Shown piece by piece: positions 45,425 to 57,131 of a stretch of 64,000 nucleotides of DNA. Position 1 is the stretch's first letter. The number at the start of each line of letters is the position of its first letter. The stretch comes from Cyrtodaria siliqua (taxonomy: Eukaryota > Mollusca > Bivalvia > Adapedonta > Hiatellidae). Made by a program: the position numbers and the translations under genes. The DNA lies in NCBI GenBank assembly GCA_037043455.1, contig JAWPHD010000135.1, forward strand, positions 1 through 64,000, read 5' to 3'. Under the pieces are notes generated by a model. It searched no databases, was not told the DNA's origin, and worked only from the letters and a program-made list of their open reading frames with translations.

Positions 45425-46520
45425 ACGTTGTTTACCTTGCTTATCAGGGAAGGAAACTTAGTTAAAATACTTGACTCATGGTTGTTTGTAGACTATATTA
45501 ATCCATAGTATATATTACGTGGTTGGCTTGTTACCAGCTACGATATCAGACCGAGGTTATCGAAGATCGAATGGGTGATATCTTGGTTGATAAGCTTTTG
45601 ACTTTTGACAAGTAACAGCCAATGATCGATCGTTACAAAATATGAGTGTTATTGCACAGCAATGAACTACAAGTAATGTACGCCCACATTTCTCCACAAA
45701 GTTGATGTATATTGTATGTGTGTAGTGATCCGGTAAACGTAAGTTAAATAAAATAGTATTAAGAGTGTATGTGTTCCCTTTGAAATTAAATATGAAATAG
45801 GTAGTATACTGAACTCAAAAGAGAATGAAATATACATTAGGAAAATCTGTGATGACACCAAATGGGCGCACAAAATGAACTTTTGACAATAAAATGGATT
45901 TAAAAAACGTCAAAATTTAATAACGAACGGCGTTCATCACAATAATGACAAGTAAAGAGTTTTGAGATATTTATTCAACAACTACATCAAAGAATATTAT
46001 ATAACACATGAACATGCACACTTTTGACGTTTTTAATACAGTCACTTTCGATTTATAGTGTGTTTTATAAGGTCATACACATTTCAATTAAACAGCACGT
46101 GACCCGATAATGGGACTATTTTGCGTCAAACTACTGTGGTGAAATGAGTAGAACACTTAGGTCTATGCACGTGTTTACGTTCCCGTGCGTCCTGACTGTA
46201 TATAACTTTAACAGTTTTATCTATTAACTGCTACCCATGAATAATACACAGTAACTCTGTAAACATTTCAAAAAGTAGGTAATGCAAATAGTGTCTTTGT
46301 GAAAACTGACAATAAATGTACGTTTGATATATATATATGTATCATTGCAGACATATTCTTATCAACCAAGATATCACTCATTCGGTCTTCGGTAACCTTG
46401 GTCTGATATCGTAGCTGGTAACAACTCAACCGCTTAATATATATCATTAATATACTATACAGGCAACCATGAGTCAAGTATTATATACAGTTTCCTTCCC
46501 TGATAAGCGAGGCAAACGAC
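45425..46520. mobile_element. ~1.1-kb element with ~170-bp inverted arms
   Basis: Arms 45425-45600 and 46350-46520 are inverted copies: CTTATCAGGGAAGGAAAC, ATACTTGACTCATG and ACGATATCAGACC on the left; GTTTCCTTCCCTGATAAG, CATGAGTCAAGTAT and GGTCTGATATCGTAG on the right. The 750-bp interior has no long ORF. A one-armed, oppositely oriented copy lies at 27585-28090 in the other duplicate. Non-autonomous; class unknown. Confidence 0.75.
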
Positions 46521-46619
46521 GTTGTTTGTGCTTTACTTGTTTTATATAGAATTTAAAAACTTCACATTGTTAAATGTTATTAAAATTGTGAGATGAGTTT
46601 GGCTGTGTAAAATGTATAA

Positions 46620-46945
46620 AATGCCCGTGTTTAACATTGCGAAATATACTTGAAGACAGCGTAGAGAATAAAAACCCAACATGACCCCAGAAAAAGAAAC
46701 CTTTCTGATCATTTGACAGATAAGGCTACTCAGAGTTTAATCACACATTTCTAAATAAAAGCTTTTTTAAACCATACAACCTAGCATGTAGATTCATTGA
46801 TATGTCATCTATTTATAGCTGTACCTGTAAAAATAAAATCAGTGATGTTCAGAAGGCTGGAACCCTTATCTTGAAGCCGACAAAATCCTGACTTACAGAC
46901 TCCTATACCTCACGACGGTAGCACGCTGAGGTTTAACAAAACACA
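46620..46945 (+). repeat. Interspersed repeat R, copy 3
   Basis: TAATCACACATTTCTAAATA, ACCCTTATCTTGAAGCCGAC and GTAGCACGCTGAGGTTTAAC match 4225-4526 and 29130-29500. Confidence 0.55.
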
Positions 46946-46979
46946 ATGGCATTTGGTCAAGAACTGATATATTAGAGTC

Positions 46980-47065
46980 GGAGGTGTTGGTGTATGTGTG
47001 TGGGTGGGGTGGCAATACTATGAAGGTGGGTGTGGGGTGGGGGGGGGGGGGGGCAGATAGTGTTT
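46980..47065 (+). other. G-run tract
   Basis: GGGTGGGGTGGC and a run of 15+ G near 47036-47052, a candidate G-quadruplex. It matches no gene. Confidence 0.6.
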
Positions 47066-47189
47066 GTTTTTGCCTCCAAATACTTCAATATTTTCTAAAT
47101 TATGTGTTGGCCCCACAAACATGTAGTTGTGTCCTGAAATTATACTGTCATAGAACATACAATAAGAAAATTGACATACCGTACGTCAC

Positions 47190-47640
47190 TGGGATATATA
47201 TCTATATGAGATGCCACTGGGGTATATATGTATATGATATGTCACTGGGATATATATATATATGAGATGCCACTGGGATATATATCTATATGAGATGCGA
47301 CAAGGATATATATCTATATGAGATGCGACTGGGATATATATATCTATATGAGATGCGACTAGGATATATATCTATATGAGATGCGACTGGGATATATATC
47401 TATATGCGATGCGACTAGGATATATATCTATATGAGATGCGACTGGGATATATATCTATATGAGATGCGACTAGGATATATATCTATATGAGATGCGACT
47501 GGGATATATATATATATCAGACTGGGATATATATCTATATCAGATGCAACTGGGATATTTATCTATATGAGCCGTAACTGGGATATATATCTATATGAGA
47601 TGCAACTGGGATATATATATATATATATGAGATTCATTCT
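47190..47640 (+). repeat. ~28-bp minisatellite
   Basis: About 15 units of GATGCGACTGGGATATATAT followed by CTATATGA, alternating ACTGGG and ACTAGG in part of the array. Lies in the cGLR-B intron; there is no equivalent in A. Confidence 0.85.
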
Positions 47641-47838
47641 CATAAACCTCGGTAAACCGCAAACTTATGGCCCTGAAACGATGACCTGATTGATGAACAG
47701 ATTATGCTGGTACAATTGTATGCTAGATTAGTAAAGTTCGTGAAGTTTTTCTCATTTTGGCATATTTCTTAGGTTTTGTGTCATTGATTATATGATGGCT
47801 ATTTTTCACAACTTGTGTCTCGTATCTGTTTCTTTTTT

Positions 47839-48280
47839 TAAATGAATGAATGAATGGTGTTTTACGGCACGTCGACGCATAAATAGGTCATATTGTGCGC
47901 AAAAATTTATGAAAAATGAAGAAATGAAGTATTAATTAAAAATTAATGTAAATATATAAAGATAAAACTATTAAAAAATAAGGGATGATAAGGTGTAATA
48001 TAAACTAAGTATGTAAATCAACAAATGCCCATCAACGGGTATATAAACAAGTGAATATATATAAGAACACATTATAATGATTGATATAGTCTGATCTCTT
48101 TTAGGAAATCTAAAACAAGAATAAAATCTATAGTATCAAATAACTCTTTCATAGTATTAACATTGTAGCACCTTTGACGCATAGGATCAAAGTCTACACA
48201 TTCCAATAAGATGTGTTTGACGTTAACGGTGCAAAGCAGGGTATACATTCTGGTAATTGCTGAACTTGCAAAACAGATAT
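47839..48280 (-). mobile_element. LINE 3' fragment, minus strand
   Basis: Read on minus, an open frame contains VKHILLECVDFDPMRQRCYN and LKEIRLYQSL before a TAA. These are typical of the C-terminal end of many molluscan non-LTR retrotransposon ORF2 proteins. A 3' UTR and tail CGTGCCGTAAAACACC plus CATT repeats follow (plus strand: AATGAATGAATG at 47840). Interrupts the cGLR-B intron where copy A is continuous. Inactive. Confidence 0.75.
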
Positions 48281-48532
48281 ATGTGAAACAGGGTTTTTCG
48301 AAACATATTTCATTTAAAATTATTAATATTAATATTATTAAATATCAGTATGTACGTATAATGTGCGAGTAACATATAATATGCAGGTAATGTTGTACTG
48401 AATTATGACTCGTGGTTTAAAGAAACACATTAGTGATCATTTAATACGATACAATAGATACTATTATTAAAACCTAGTTTGTAAATACTACATTTAATAT
48501 CATTTATTATCATATTATGATAATTTACTTAC

Positions 48533-48634
48533 GTTTAAGCTCTTGTTATCGGTATACACATTAGGCATGTTAAATATGCCATATACTTATATAAGTACTT
48601 TATCAGTTGGGAATTTTACGAATGTGTATTTATA
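48533..48634 (-). promoter_or_regulatory. cGLR-B promoter TATA box and non-coding exon 1
   Basis: TATAAATA (minus, 48627-48634) in the context GTAGCTATAAATACACATTC, then a short exon ending at 48533 before the donor AAAC|GTAAGTAAATT. Matches 30158-30240 of copy A. Predicted intron to 44514 is about 4 kb. Confidence 0.65.
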
Positions 48635-48679
48635 GCTACATGTAATGGTCTATTTTTAGAAATGGATTTACCAATCGCC

Positions 48680-49960
48680 AATCCCGTTTTCGGAAAATGA
48701 GAACTTAGTAACTTTTGACTCAATATTTGGACTTTGCCATTTTTTTGTATGGAAAATAACTTAGTAATTTCTTCAGGATTAGATTTTTTTTCGTTTAATG
48801 ACAAAGCTTTTTTAGAACAAAAAAAAATGATGAAGTCTTCATATTGAACCATTGTTCTTCATATTTTGCATATATATTATAAATGTTACATTTGCCACAA
48901 TTTATTTCTTTGAAAACTGTGTTTATGATATTTTAATTTGTAGTATTCTCTATAAATATATTCATATACAAGACTATTATATACATGATGTATACACACA
49001 TGTGACATACATGCATACATATGAGACAACTATCAACCAAGACTAAACGGTTTGTTCTAAATATCTTATGTATAAAAGAGATAACTCAAGAATAACTACA
49101 TTGAATAATTAAACATTTATTCAATTAAAAAATGTGCGAGAATCAAAACTGGTAGTGGTACATTTTTAAAGTAACAGAATTTCCTTATTGTTATTGTTAC
49201 AAAATAAAAATTGATGAGTTTACCAAAAGTAACAGTTCGCAACTTCCTACAGCTCACATTGTTTTTATGTCAGTACAAGTGTTATGTTAATTAAAATATT
49301 GGCATCGATTGAGCTAAAAGCAAATAAATAAAGGATCTTAAACGAGTTCCCGTTTCATATAAGGCCTAAAAAAATTGTTTATTGCCTATTTCGTGGTTTA
49401 AAAAATAGGGTCGGTAGGTAGGGATTGTTGGATTTTTTTCCCCCATAAGAAACAGTGGTTGGTGGGTTCAATTGTCTAATTATTATAAACAAAAAATAGT
49501 TTTATTTTATTTATTTATTTTTCTCATAAAAACTTTAGGGTCGGGCCTAAAAGTTAGGGTCGGTCGGGAAAGCGGAAACAAATCTTTTTTTTAGGCTTAA
49601 GATTTATTTAAACATTTTATTTTTAATGAGCCCTATAACATTAAACATAACTCATGACGAGTTTCATAAATCTTATATGGAATGGGAACGAGTTTAAGAA
49701 CCTTGTTATCAAAGAGTTTGAAAATGTACATTTTATGCCGATTTTAAACAAAATATAAATTAACTATATCAATTTTTAATTATGAGCCTGTGGTAAAAAG
49801 GAGTTAATGACTTAATCTGAAAGGTTCAAGGTAAAAAACGTTATGGTTTAAATGCACCATGTATCGGCATAGTCTAAAACCTGGGATGGAATTGGAATGG
49901 AATGAGCATGGGAACACAATGTAATATATCTGACATGTTCTAACCTATTGGTATTATAAC
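48680..49960. other. No gene; M5-like repeat at 49360-49590
   Basis: AT-rich. 49360-49590 has outward CTAAAAAAATTGTTT-type ends and TAGGGTCGGTAGGTAGGG / TAGGGTCGGTCGGG, resembling the core of M5 at 25803. Nothing else seen. Confidence 0.4.
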
Positions 49961-49964
49961 CTCT

Positions 49965-50096
49965 AACCACACACACACACACACGCACACGCACATATTG
50001 GCACATGCAGACTATCACACAGGCACACACACACGCGCACACACACACACACGCGCGCGCGCGAGCGCGCTCGCGCGAACACACACACACACACAA
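49965..50096. repeat. (CA)n/(CG)n alternating purine-pyrimidine tract
   Basis: Long ACACAC runs interrupted by GCGCGCGCGCGAGCGCGCTC at 50052-50080. Strong Z-DNA/cruciform potential. Reads as a low-complexity cysteine/valine ORF on the minus strand, which is not a gene. Confidence 0.9.
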
Positions 50097-50244
50097 TTAT
50101 GTACATGGCAGACACATGTACGCAAACTAATAACAAAGACAGTGCACAATATCATAGCATTGTAGTGTAGTAGGACTCAATTGGGTGTATGTAAATATAT
50201 AGGTTTGTACGCCCGTTACTGCTGTATCGCCGCAGAGCTAACTT

Positions 50245-50320
50245 TTATGGTGATATCGGTAGAGCGCCCACTTCACATGCAATCGTTCCGAGTTCAAACC
50301 CCGCTGAGTGTACTAGTTTT
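50245..50320 (+). other. tRNA-like remnant
   Basis: CGGTAGAGCGCCCACTTCAC and GAGTTCAAACCCCGC mimic boxes A and B, but there is no paired acceptor stem; probably a SINE head remnant. Confidence 0.35.
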
Positions 50321-50960
50321 TCCTCGTCCGTTTACAGTAGTATGGTCGGTGAAATTACCTTTGATGAATGCATAGCATTAACTCTTTTAATTCAGTACAG
50401 ACAAAGGGGCTGAGCTTTACCATACTATAACGTCTGATAAATTAATGGAAGTTAAGGATAGCACGCGCGGACGAGGTCACTGCGTACACCATACTACAAA
50501 AAAATATAGAGTCTGTCTCAGCTTGTTGGTGCCTAAACAAGTTCTTTTTCTATGTTTAGCGTCATTGAGCTGGTGAGTTCGAATGTCTGGGCCAAAAAAA
50601 CAACAACATTTTTGACGTTCATATGGAAACTATCGGAAACGCATTTCCACGTCGACGACAACACAAAACAATTTATAAAATGACTAGGGAAATGAAAGAC
50701 TTGATCAGCTATATCAATTCCTAATTGGAATAAACAAAAATCTTACTACACGAGTATCATTATAACTTGTTTTGTTGTTTGAATATGGTTTCGGGTAAAA
50801 AAACAAAGAATGATGAAATATACAGCTGTTTTTTACGATGGCCCATTTGGCTCACATTTACTTTACTTCTACATCTTGACTTCCGAATTCCGCATTCCGC
50901 ATTCCGAATTCCGTATTCCGCATTTAGAAGTAGGTAGTAAGTAAGTAGTACGAGTAAACG

Positions 50961-50991
<31 letters not shown>

Positions 50992-51026
50992 TTGCTATAC
51001 TACCACTACCACAACCACAATAATAG

Positions 51027-51057
<31 letters not shown>

Positions 51058-51295
51058 GATAATAATAATAGTATTAATAATAATGTATGTATGCGTGCAC
51101 GTGCATGTATGTGTTTGTGAAATCACAGTGTTAAAGATGCAGTTACTTCTCACATTTTATATTTAATAATCATGTAATATAAAGGTGTATGAATATTGCC
51201 AGTGACCAAGAATGTTGTATTTTTTATAATATAAAATCCATAATCTTAAATTAAATTCTATATATAGAGATCTTACATGAGTACTCATTCATTAT

Positions 51296-51380
51296 TGAAT
51301 TTATTAAACGAGTTGGCAAAATGATATAATGCGAGGCTCTTGCCGAGCATTATATCATTTTTGCTAACGAGTTTAATAAA
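51296..51380. repeat. Short near-perfect hairpin
   Basis: TTTATTAAACGAGTTGGCAA ... TTGCTAACGAGTTTAATAAA, with GATATAATGC / GCATTATATC next to an 8-14 nt loop. A decayed relative lies at 55068-55150. Confidence 0.75.
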
Positions 51381-51719
51381 CAAAAAAATAATGAGAACGA
51401 ATGTTAGATTCTATTTATTACATAACTCACATATCGACTTTTATTGCATTTTGCCTGTCGCTTTAACACGCGAAACCGACATATACCGTGGGAATTGGAT
51501 CATGGTCATTATCGATATTTTTGACAGCGCATACTAGGCTCATTTGCATACTTATATAACTAGTGGTATATCGAAAATATAGAATGGTGTTATTCCACTC
51601 CCACACCGTAAGTTATGTGATAAATCTGAATATCCCTGTTAATCCTTTGTAAACGTATATACTATTATAATCCCATAATTATACACAAACTCCAACTTGA
51701 ATTTTTATTTAATGTTTAT

Positions 51720-52110
51720 TGATTTATACATATATCCGTGTTGTTTTGGTAGATTCTTACACATAGCTTCTTACACATATGTGTTGTCCCCTCCACCCCC
51801 TCCACCCCCTCCCACACCCCCGCCTTTCCCCCATCCCCACTCAAAAGTTGATTTTGAATTATTTTGTTTTACTTACTTTATGTTGTTTTGGCATTTGTTT
51901 TGGTGAATTCTTACATAGCCTCTTACACATATATGTTTCCCTCACCACCCCCACTCCCCCCACCACCCACCCCCGCATCTGCCCCACCCCCAATCTGCAC
52001 CCTACTCAAAACTTTATTTTTTTTTATTTTTTTTATTTTTTTACATATTTCTGTGTAGTTTTGGTCAATTCTTACACATAGTTATGTTCTGCCCCCAACC
52101 CCACCCCACA
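51720..52110 (+). repeat. Three ~150-bp C-rich tandem units
   Basis: Each has TTTTGGT..ATTCTTACACATAG followed by a C-rich run (CCCCTCCACCCCCTCCACCC; CTCACCACCCCCACTCCCCC; CCCCCAACCCCACCCC). Overlapping proline-rich ORFs are low complexity. Confidence 0.65.
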
Positions 52111-52584
52111 TTGTTGTAGCCTTGTTTTCTGATGGTATATACAAGCTATATAATTTATTATTCTCTGAAAAATCGAATAGTCGAGCTGCGCTGTTCTCTG
52201 ACAGCTCTTGTTTCAGGATGGTGTATCTAGGGGGTGTCCAGGGTGAGGTCCAGAGGCGGTCCAAACTTTACAAACCTTAATATTTTATGTAATTTATAAA
52301 ATATCAGTCCGGCCCTTCGCACGGGCTTTCCTCTGGATCCACTAGTGATCCACTTTGAGTTTATACTCCACCCTGGATCCGCTAGTGATATACACCACCC
52401 ACACACATAACTATAAAATAGTTCATGATTTCTGAATTCCCGTATTCCGCATTCCGAATTCCGCATTCCATAATAATGTGCTTTTTTTTCCATACTAATA
52501 CTAAATAAGAGTATTTTTGAAAATCTTATATTTTATATTGAAGTTTATAGTGTGTATATACAAAGGATTAACAGATACTCTCCC

Positions 52585-52912
52585 CTTGTGGTTGCCGGGG
52601 TAGAAAACAACCACTGCAAATCCCGCTAGAGGCAGAGGGGTAGGACCCCCCTTCATGCTCATTTTGTCATTTTTTATCATGCTCATTCAAGGTCTTCATC
52701 ATGACAACGCGTATGCAAACATGGAAACGTGGCTCCATCTTAAATGAAGTGTTTACTATAGAATTTGCAGCATCTCTGCAGTTCTGCAGGTTAGAAGGCT
52801 CGAGGCCCATTCTCTATAGTTTATCTTGATGAGCCTGGCATGTTCATCCCTGTTAGGCGCCATATAACCTTATATGTGTTGGTGCGCCGTAAACACCCAA
52901 TTCAATTAACAG
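52585..52912 (+). mobile_element. SINE family 2, full-length copy
   Basis: Head CTTGTGGTTGCCGGGGTAG, ACCACTGCAAATCCCGCTAG; tail GTTGGTGCGCCGTAAACACC and AATTCAATTAA. Very close to the 16948 copy. Confidence 0.75.
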
Positions 52913-53544
52913 ATACTCAAGTAGGAGTTTGTGTATATTTATAGGGTATAATAATATATACGTTTATGGTGTAATTATACAAAGGGTACACGGATACTCA
53001 GGTTATAGGGAATTCAACTTAAGGTATGTGGTTTATATAAAAATACAACAATCGTGGTCACTGGCAATATTCATACACTTTTATATTACATGATTATTAA
53101 ATATAAAATATGAGAAGTAACTGCATCTTTAACACTGTGATTTCACAAAACACATACATGCACATGCACGCATAACTTATTATTATAAGTATTATTATTA
53201 TTATTAATATTATTATTATTATTATTATTATTACCTACTTCTAAATGCGGAATTCGGAATGCGGAATTCGGAAAGCAGAATTCGGAATGCGGGAATGCGG
53301 AATGCGGAATCAGGAATGCGGAATGCGGAATTCGGATTGCGGAAGTCAAGAAATAGAAGTAAAATAAATGTGAGCCAAATGGGCCATCGTAGTTTGTTTG
53401 TGTTTTTTTCTCGACTCTTTGTTTGTTTTTTCCTGCTTGGTAGGTAGATGTCGAGAAAGCAATGCTGTTTTTCTCAGTATATTTGTTTTGAAGTATGACT
53501 GCATAAGCCAGAGCAGAAATGTTTATTTACAGTATAATATTAAT

Positions 53545-53755
53545 TGGTTAAATGCAGGATGACCCCTTCAACGAAAGGAGAAATGTTTATTTTCATTAGA
53601 TGTGTTATGAAGGATGACCCGCTAAAGATAGAAAAAAACTCGATATTTATTTGTTAAATGCAGGATGACCCCTTCAACCAAAGGAGAAATGTTTATTTTC
53701 ATTAGATGTGTTATGTAGGATGACCCGCTAAAGATAGAAAAAAACTCGATATGAC
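53545..53755 (+). repeat. Two ~104-bp direct repeats
   Basis: AAATGCAGGATGACCCCTTC at 53551 and 53655 each start a unit ending GATAGAAAAAAACTCGATAT. Only a few differences. Confidence 0.85.
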
Positions 53756-53811
53756 CTTATTTATAAACCTCGATGGGCTAAGCCCATCTCGGTGATGTAT
53801 GAAAGTCAATT

Positions 53812-54525
53812 GGTAACCAACTCGCTGAGACTAGACACTATATTTACATATTTGCTCTTGTGCCTGTATTCAATTGGTAACCAACTCGCTGAGACTAGAC
53901 TCTATATTTACATATTTGCTCTTGTGCCTTTATTCAATTGGTAACCAACTCGCTGAGACTAGACTCTATATTTACATATTTGCTCATGTGCCTGTATTCA
54001 GTTAACTGGTAACCAACTCGCTGAGACTAGACTCTATATTTACATATTTGCTCTTGTGCCTTTATTCAATTGGTAACCAACTCGCTGAGACTAGACTCTA
54101 TATTTACATATTTGCTCATGTGCCTGTATTCAGTTAACTGGTAACCAACTCGCTGAGACTAGACTCTATATTTACATATTTGCTCATGTGCCTGTATTCA
54201 GTTAACTGGTAACCAACTCGCTGAGACTAGACTCTATATTTACATATTTGCTCTTGTGCCTTTATTCAATTGGTAACCAACTCGCTGAGACTAGACTCTA
54301 TATTTACATATTTGCTCATGTGCCTGTATTCAGTTAACTGGTAACCAACTCGCTGAGACTAGACTCTATATTTACATATTTGCTCATGTGCCTGTATTCA
54401 GTTAACTGGTAACCAACTCGCTGAGACTAGACTCTATATTTACATATTTGCTCATGTGCCTGTATTCAGTTAACTGGTAACCAACTCGCTGAGACTAGAC
54501 TCTATATATCACATATTTGTTCATA
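53812..54525 (+). repeat. 64/68-bp minisatellite, 11 units
   Basis: GGTAACCAACTCGCTGAGAC starts at 53812, 53876, 53940, 54008, 54072, 54140, 54208, 54272, 54340, 54408 and 54476. Units are 64 bp (TTTATTCAATT end) or 68 bp (CAGTTAACT end), in the order 64, 64, 68, 64, 68, 68, 64, 68, 68, 68. Confidence 0.92.
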
Positions 54526-54529
54526 TGCC

Positions 54530-55265
54530 TGTATTTATTCTAGTTTTAGTTGTTATTTTTGATTGACATATATCTATATGATAAACTAAACACATTCCAG
54601 GTTTTACACTATGTATTTGTTTTAGCTAGAGTAAGTTCGCATTGCTCCTAAACTAAAATGCATAGATCAACGACCATAGTTAAACTATAGTTAGTGATCG
54701 AAGTCCCTCAATGTCAACAACTGTTGAGATCCTATATTTATAAAAAGGAAACCTGTATCATGTTATACATTTTGTCTTTTATTTCATAATACATATTGAA
54801 ATACAAATATAAAACTAGTATACAAGATGTATATATGTTACTATTGTTAATGTTTTTTTTATAGTAACTATATTACAACATGTGCAGAAAAGTATTTGTC
54901 TAAGCAGGCATATTTAAATTTTAATCATTAAAGTTTTCGGACTCAATAGTATATTTGTCCCAGACAGTCATTAAGTTGTAAACAGGCGTTTGTTAGTGTA
55001 AGTGCGCTGAAACATTTAAATGATAGATGATCTTAAATCATAGTGTGCTATTTTATTTCTGAATTTATTATTAAACAAATTGGCATTAAATTGATATGAT
55101 GAGACATCCTGCGGAGCATCACATCATTTCTGCCAAGCTATTAATGAATTAAAATATAAGTTAGCATGACTATGAGATTCTACATGTATTTCAAATGTCT
55201 CATAGTACGTCATACTCTGAAAATAACAAAACAAAAAGTAAACTCGCTGAAGTTCTCACCTATTT
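54530..55265. other. No gene; decayed hairpin at 55068-55150
   Basis: AT-rich. The hairpin (TTATTAAACAAATTGGCA ... TGCCAAGCTATTAATGAA) resembles the one at 51296. Nothing else recognised. Confidence 0.4.
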
Positions 55266-56850
55266 TCAAGTTTGAGGATATGTTTCACACGCCTTCCGAA
55301 AAATGCATCCCCAGACTTCATCATCAAAATTCCCACAACATAGAAACGAAGACTTATACTTTCTATCACAGGGTAATTGACTTCTATTGTTTTTTTCGAA
55401 AAAGACACCAACATTTTGAAATGCTATTGAGAATGAGTTTTGAGTTTTAACCTTTCTACAAGCTCTGCTATACATCATAAAACCATTTCTAGTAATTTTT
55501 TGAAAGAGAGTAAGATCTGTTGCTGCAATTTCCGGGTGCAAAACGTTTATGTTTTCCACAACTGTTTCGTCTATATTTTTAGAGGGCATTTCATTTACCA
55601 CTCTGCACTGATAAGCATTAGCTCCTGAGGTGGCTCTCTCCTTACACAACATTCCTGTTATGTACTGCTGCATAGGATTAGTGTTGTCTGAATTGCTTGC
55701 AGTGTGCAATAATATATTTTGTCCTTCGAAAGACCAAAATATCTGCCTACACACATTTCCTGTGCCATGTATGGACCTTTTAATTTCTCCATTAAATGAC
55801 TCAAAAGGAAAACACGAGTACGCCCAAGGTGGACCCCAATCTTCAGACATTGACATACATGTATATGCAAAAGATTATGCATATTCAGGCTGACGAAGTT
55901 GTCGCCAAACAGAAACTGTACACTTTTGACAAACACATTGAGAGCACTGTTAGCTTTTCCGAGTTCTGCAGCTGTTATTCCCTCACTCAGCAATATGTAA
56001 GTTGAATCCACTAACAAGCCAAAGTGCTTCATGTACATTTCTGGAATAAAACCATTAAGACAAGGCACTGCGAAAAATAACAGCCAATTCCTTAATTCTG
56101 AAGCCTTCCAGTGTTGGTAAGGATCAGTCAGTTTTTTCGGATTTCTGTGAATTAAATATGGAGGACTTATCCTTTTCATAAGATTGTCTACTACAGATAT
56201 CTTATCACCAATATAGTAAGGGATGTCCTTGTACTTTGCACTAAACCATACATCTAAGAGTTTCTTAGTAACCCCAAGCAAAATGCCATGCATGTTGTCA
56301 ATGACGATGTTGTTTGTCAATAAAAAATATGGCAAATAGCTCAATACACTTTCACCCATGATACATTGACTTCTTTTGCTTGTTTGTTGGGCAATTATGG
56401 CATGGTGTTTAATATCATCATCAGTTCTGTCATTTGTTGGTATATCTTTGACTGTATATGACCTACAATGAGCCTTCCCACTCTTTACCACTTCACCTGG
56501 CTCAAGACAGTACAGGCATCCAAATTCCCCATTATGCTTTGTCATATTAGTGACATATGCCCTTGCCTGGAGGTCCATTGTCATAACAAGAAGCATTGCT
56601 TTGACAGTGATTGTCTTAGATAATACTGATATTGTAGTACCACATTCGTACAGTTCTATCAAGGACGAAGAAACATGTTCAATTTAGGTTTTCCGCGACC
56701 TTGCCACACACCCCAAAGTAACATGTTTTTTTTTCAAAAACCTCTGCTTTGCAGGTAATTTATTTATCAGCATATAAACTGGCCATATTGACACTTTAGA
56801 CGGATATTGTTTTCCTGGTAAAGTAGACACTGTTGTTAGTCTAGGTTAAA
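55266..56850 (-). pseudogene. CACTA/EnSpm-type (TNP2-like) transposase, broken
   Basis: Read on minus, the order of motifs fits animal EnSpm transposases: SIWPVYMLINKLPAKQRF (~56780), MTMDLQARAYVTNMTKHNGE, FGCLYCLEPGEV, NIVIDNMHGILLGVTKKLLD, YQHWKASELRNWLLFFAVPC, then WGPPWAYSCFPFESFNGEIK and HGTGNV. It is disrupted by an in-frame TAA near 56683 and a +/-1 shift near 55850 (between the HIHVCQC and SEDWGPPW parts). The N-terminal domain is missing. Probably a dead copy, though a base-call error cannot be excluded for the shift. No terminal repeats found. Confidence 0.75.
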
Positions 56851-57131
56851 TACTCAGTGAGAGATTTTAACACACATTCCGTGATCGAATCACGGTGTAA
56901 TTACGTTGTATAATTAATACGGTGTAGTTACAGCAAGAGAGTTCCACTAACTGGAAAAGTGAACCGTCTGAGGTCAATTGGGCCGTCTACTATGTGCAGA
57001 CCCTTGCAAACCCACAACATAGCAGTACATATCTGCTCTTCCATTGACAAAAATGAAGTTTTTTCTGTGGGCACTCCAGCACCTCCATTTGTTATATGAT
57101 CTTTATCAACTTACTTTTCTTTTTAATGCAG

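Larger units (their letters stand above)
50805..53410. repeat. Large inverted repeat, arms ~400 bp
   Basis: 50805-51235 and 53035-53410 are reverse complements. Shared blocks include GATGGCCCATTTGGCTCACA / TGTGAGCCAAATGGGCCATC, the ATTCCGCATTCCG microsatellite, an (AAT)n block, and GTGAAATCACAGTGTTAAAG / CTTTAACACTGTGATTTCAC. The 1.8-kb spacer holds a hairpin, C-rich tandems and a SINE. Confidence 0.8.

Noticed and set aside
47839..48280. Whole intron block as host exon (frame VKHILLECVDFDP)
   Set aside because: The frame, 3' UTR and CATT tail fit a LINE 3' end, and it is absent from the co-linear position in duplicate A.
53812..54525. CRISPR-like array of regular repeats
   Set aside because: Units are directly adjacent with no unique spacers, in an animal genome with no cas genes; a minisatellite. 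The same applies to 40745-41450 and 47190-47640.
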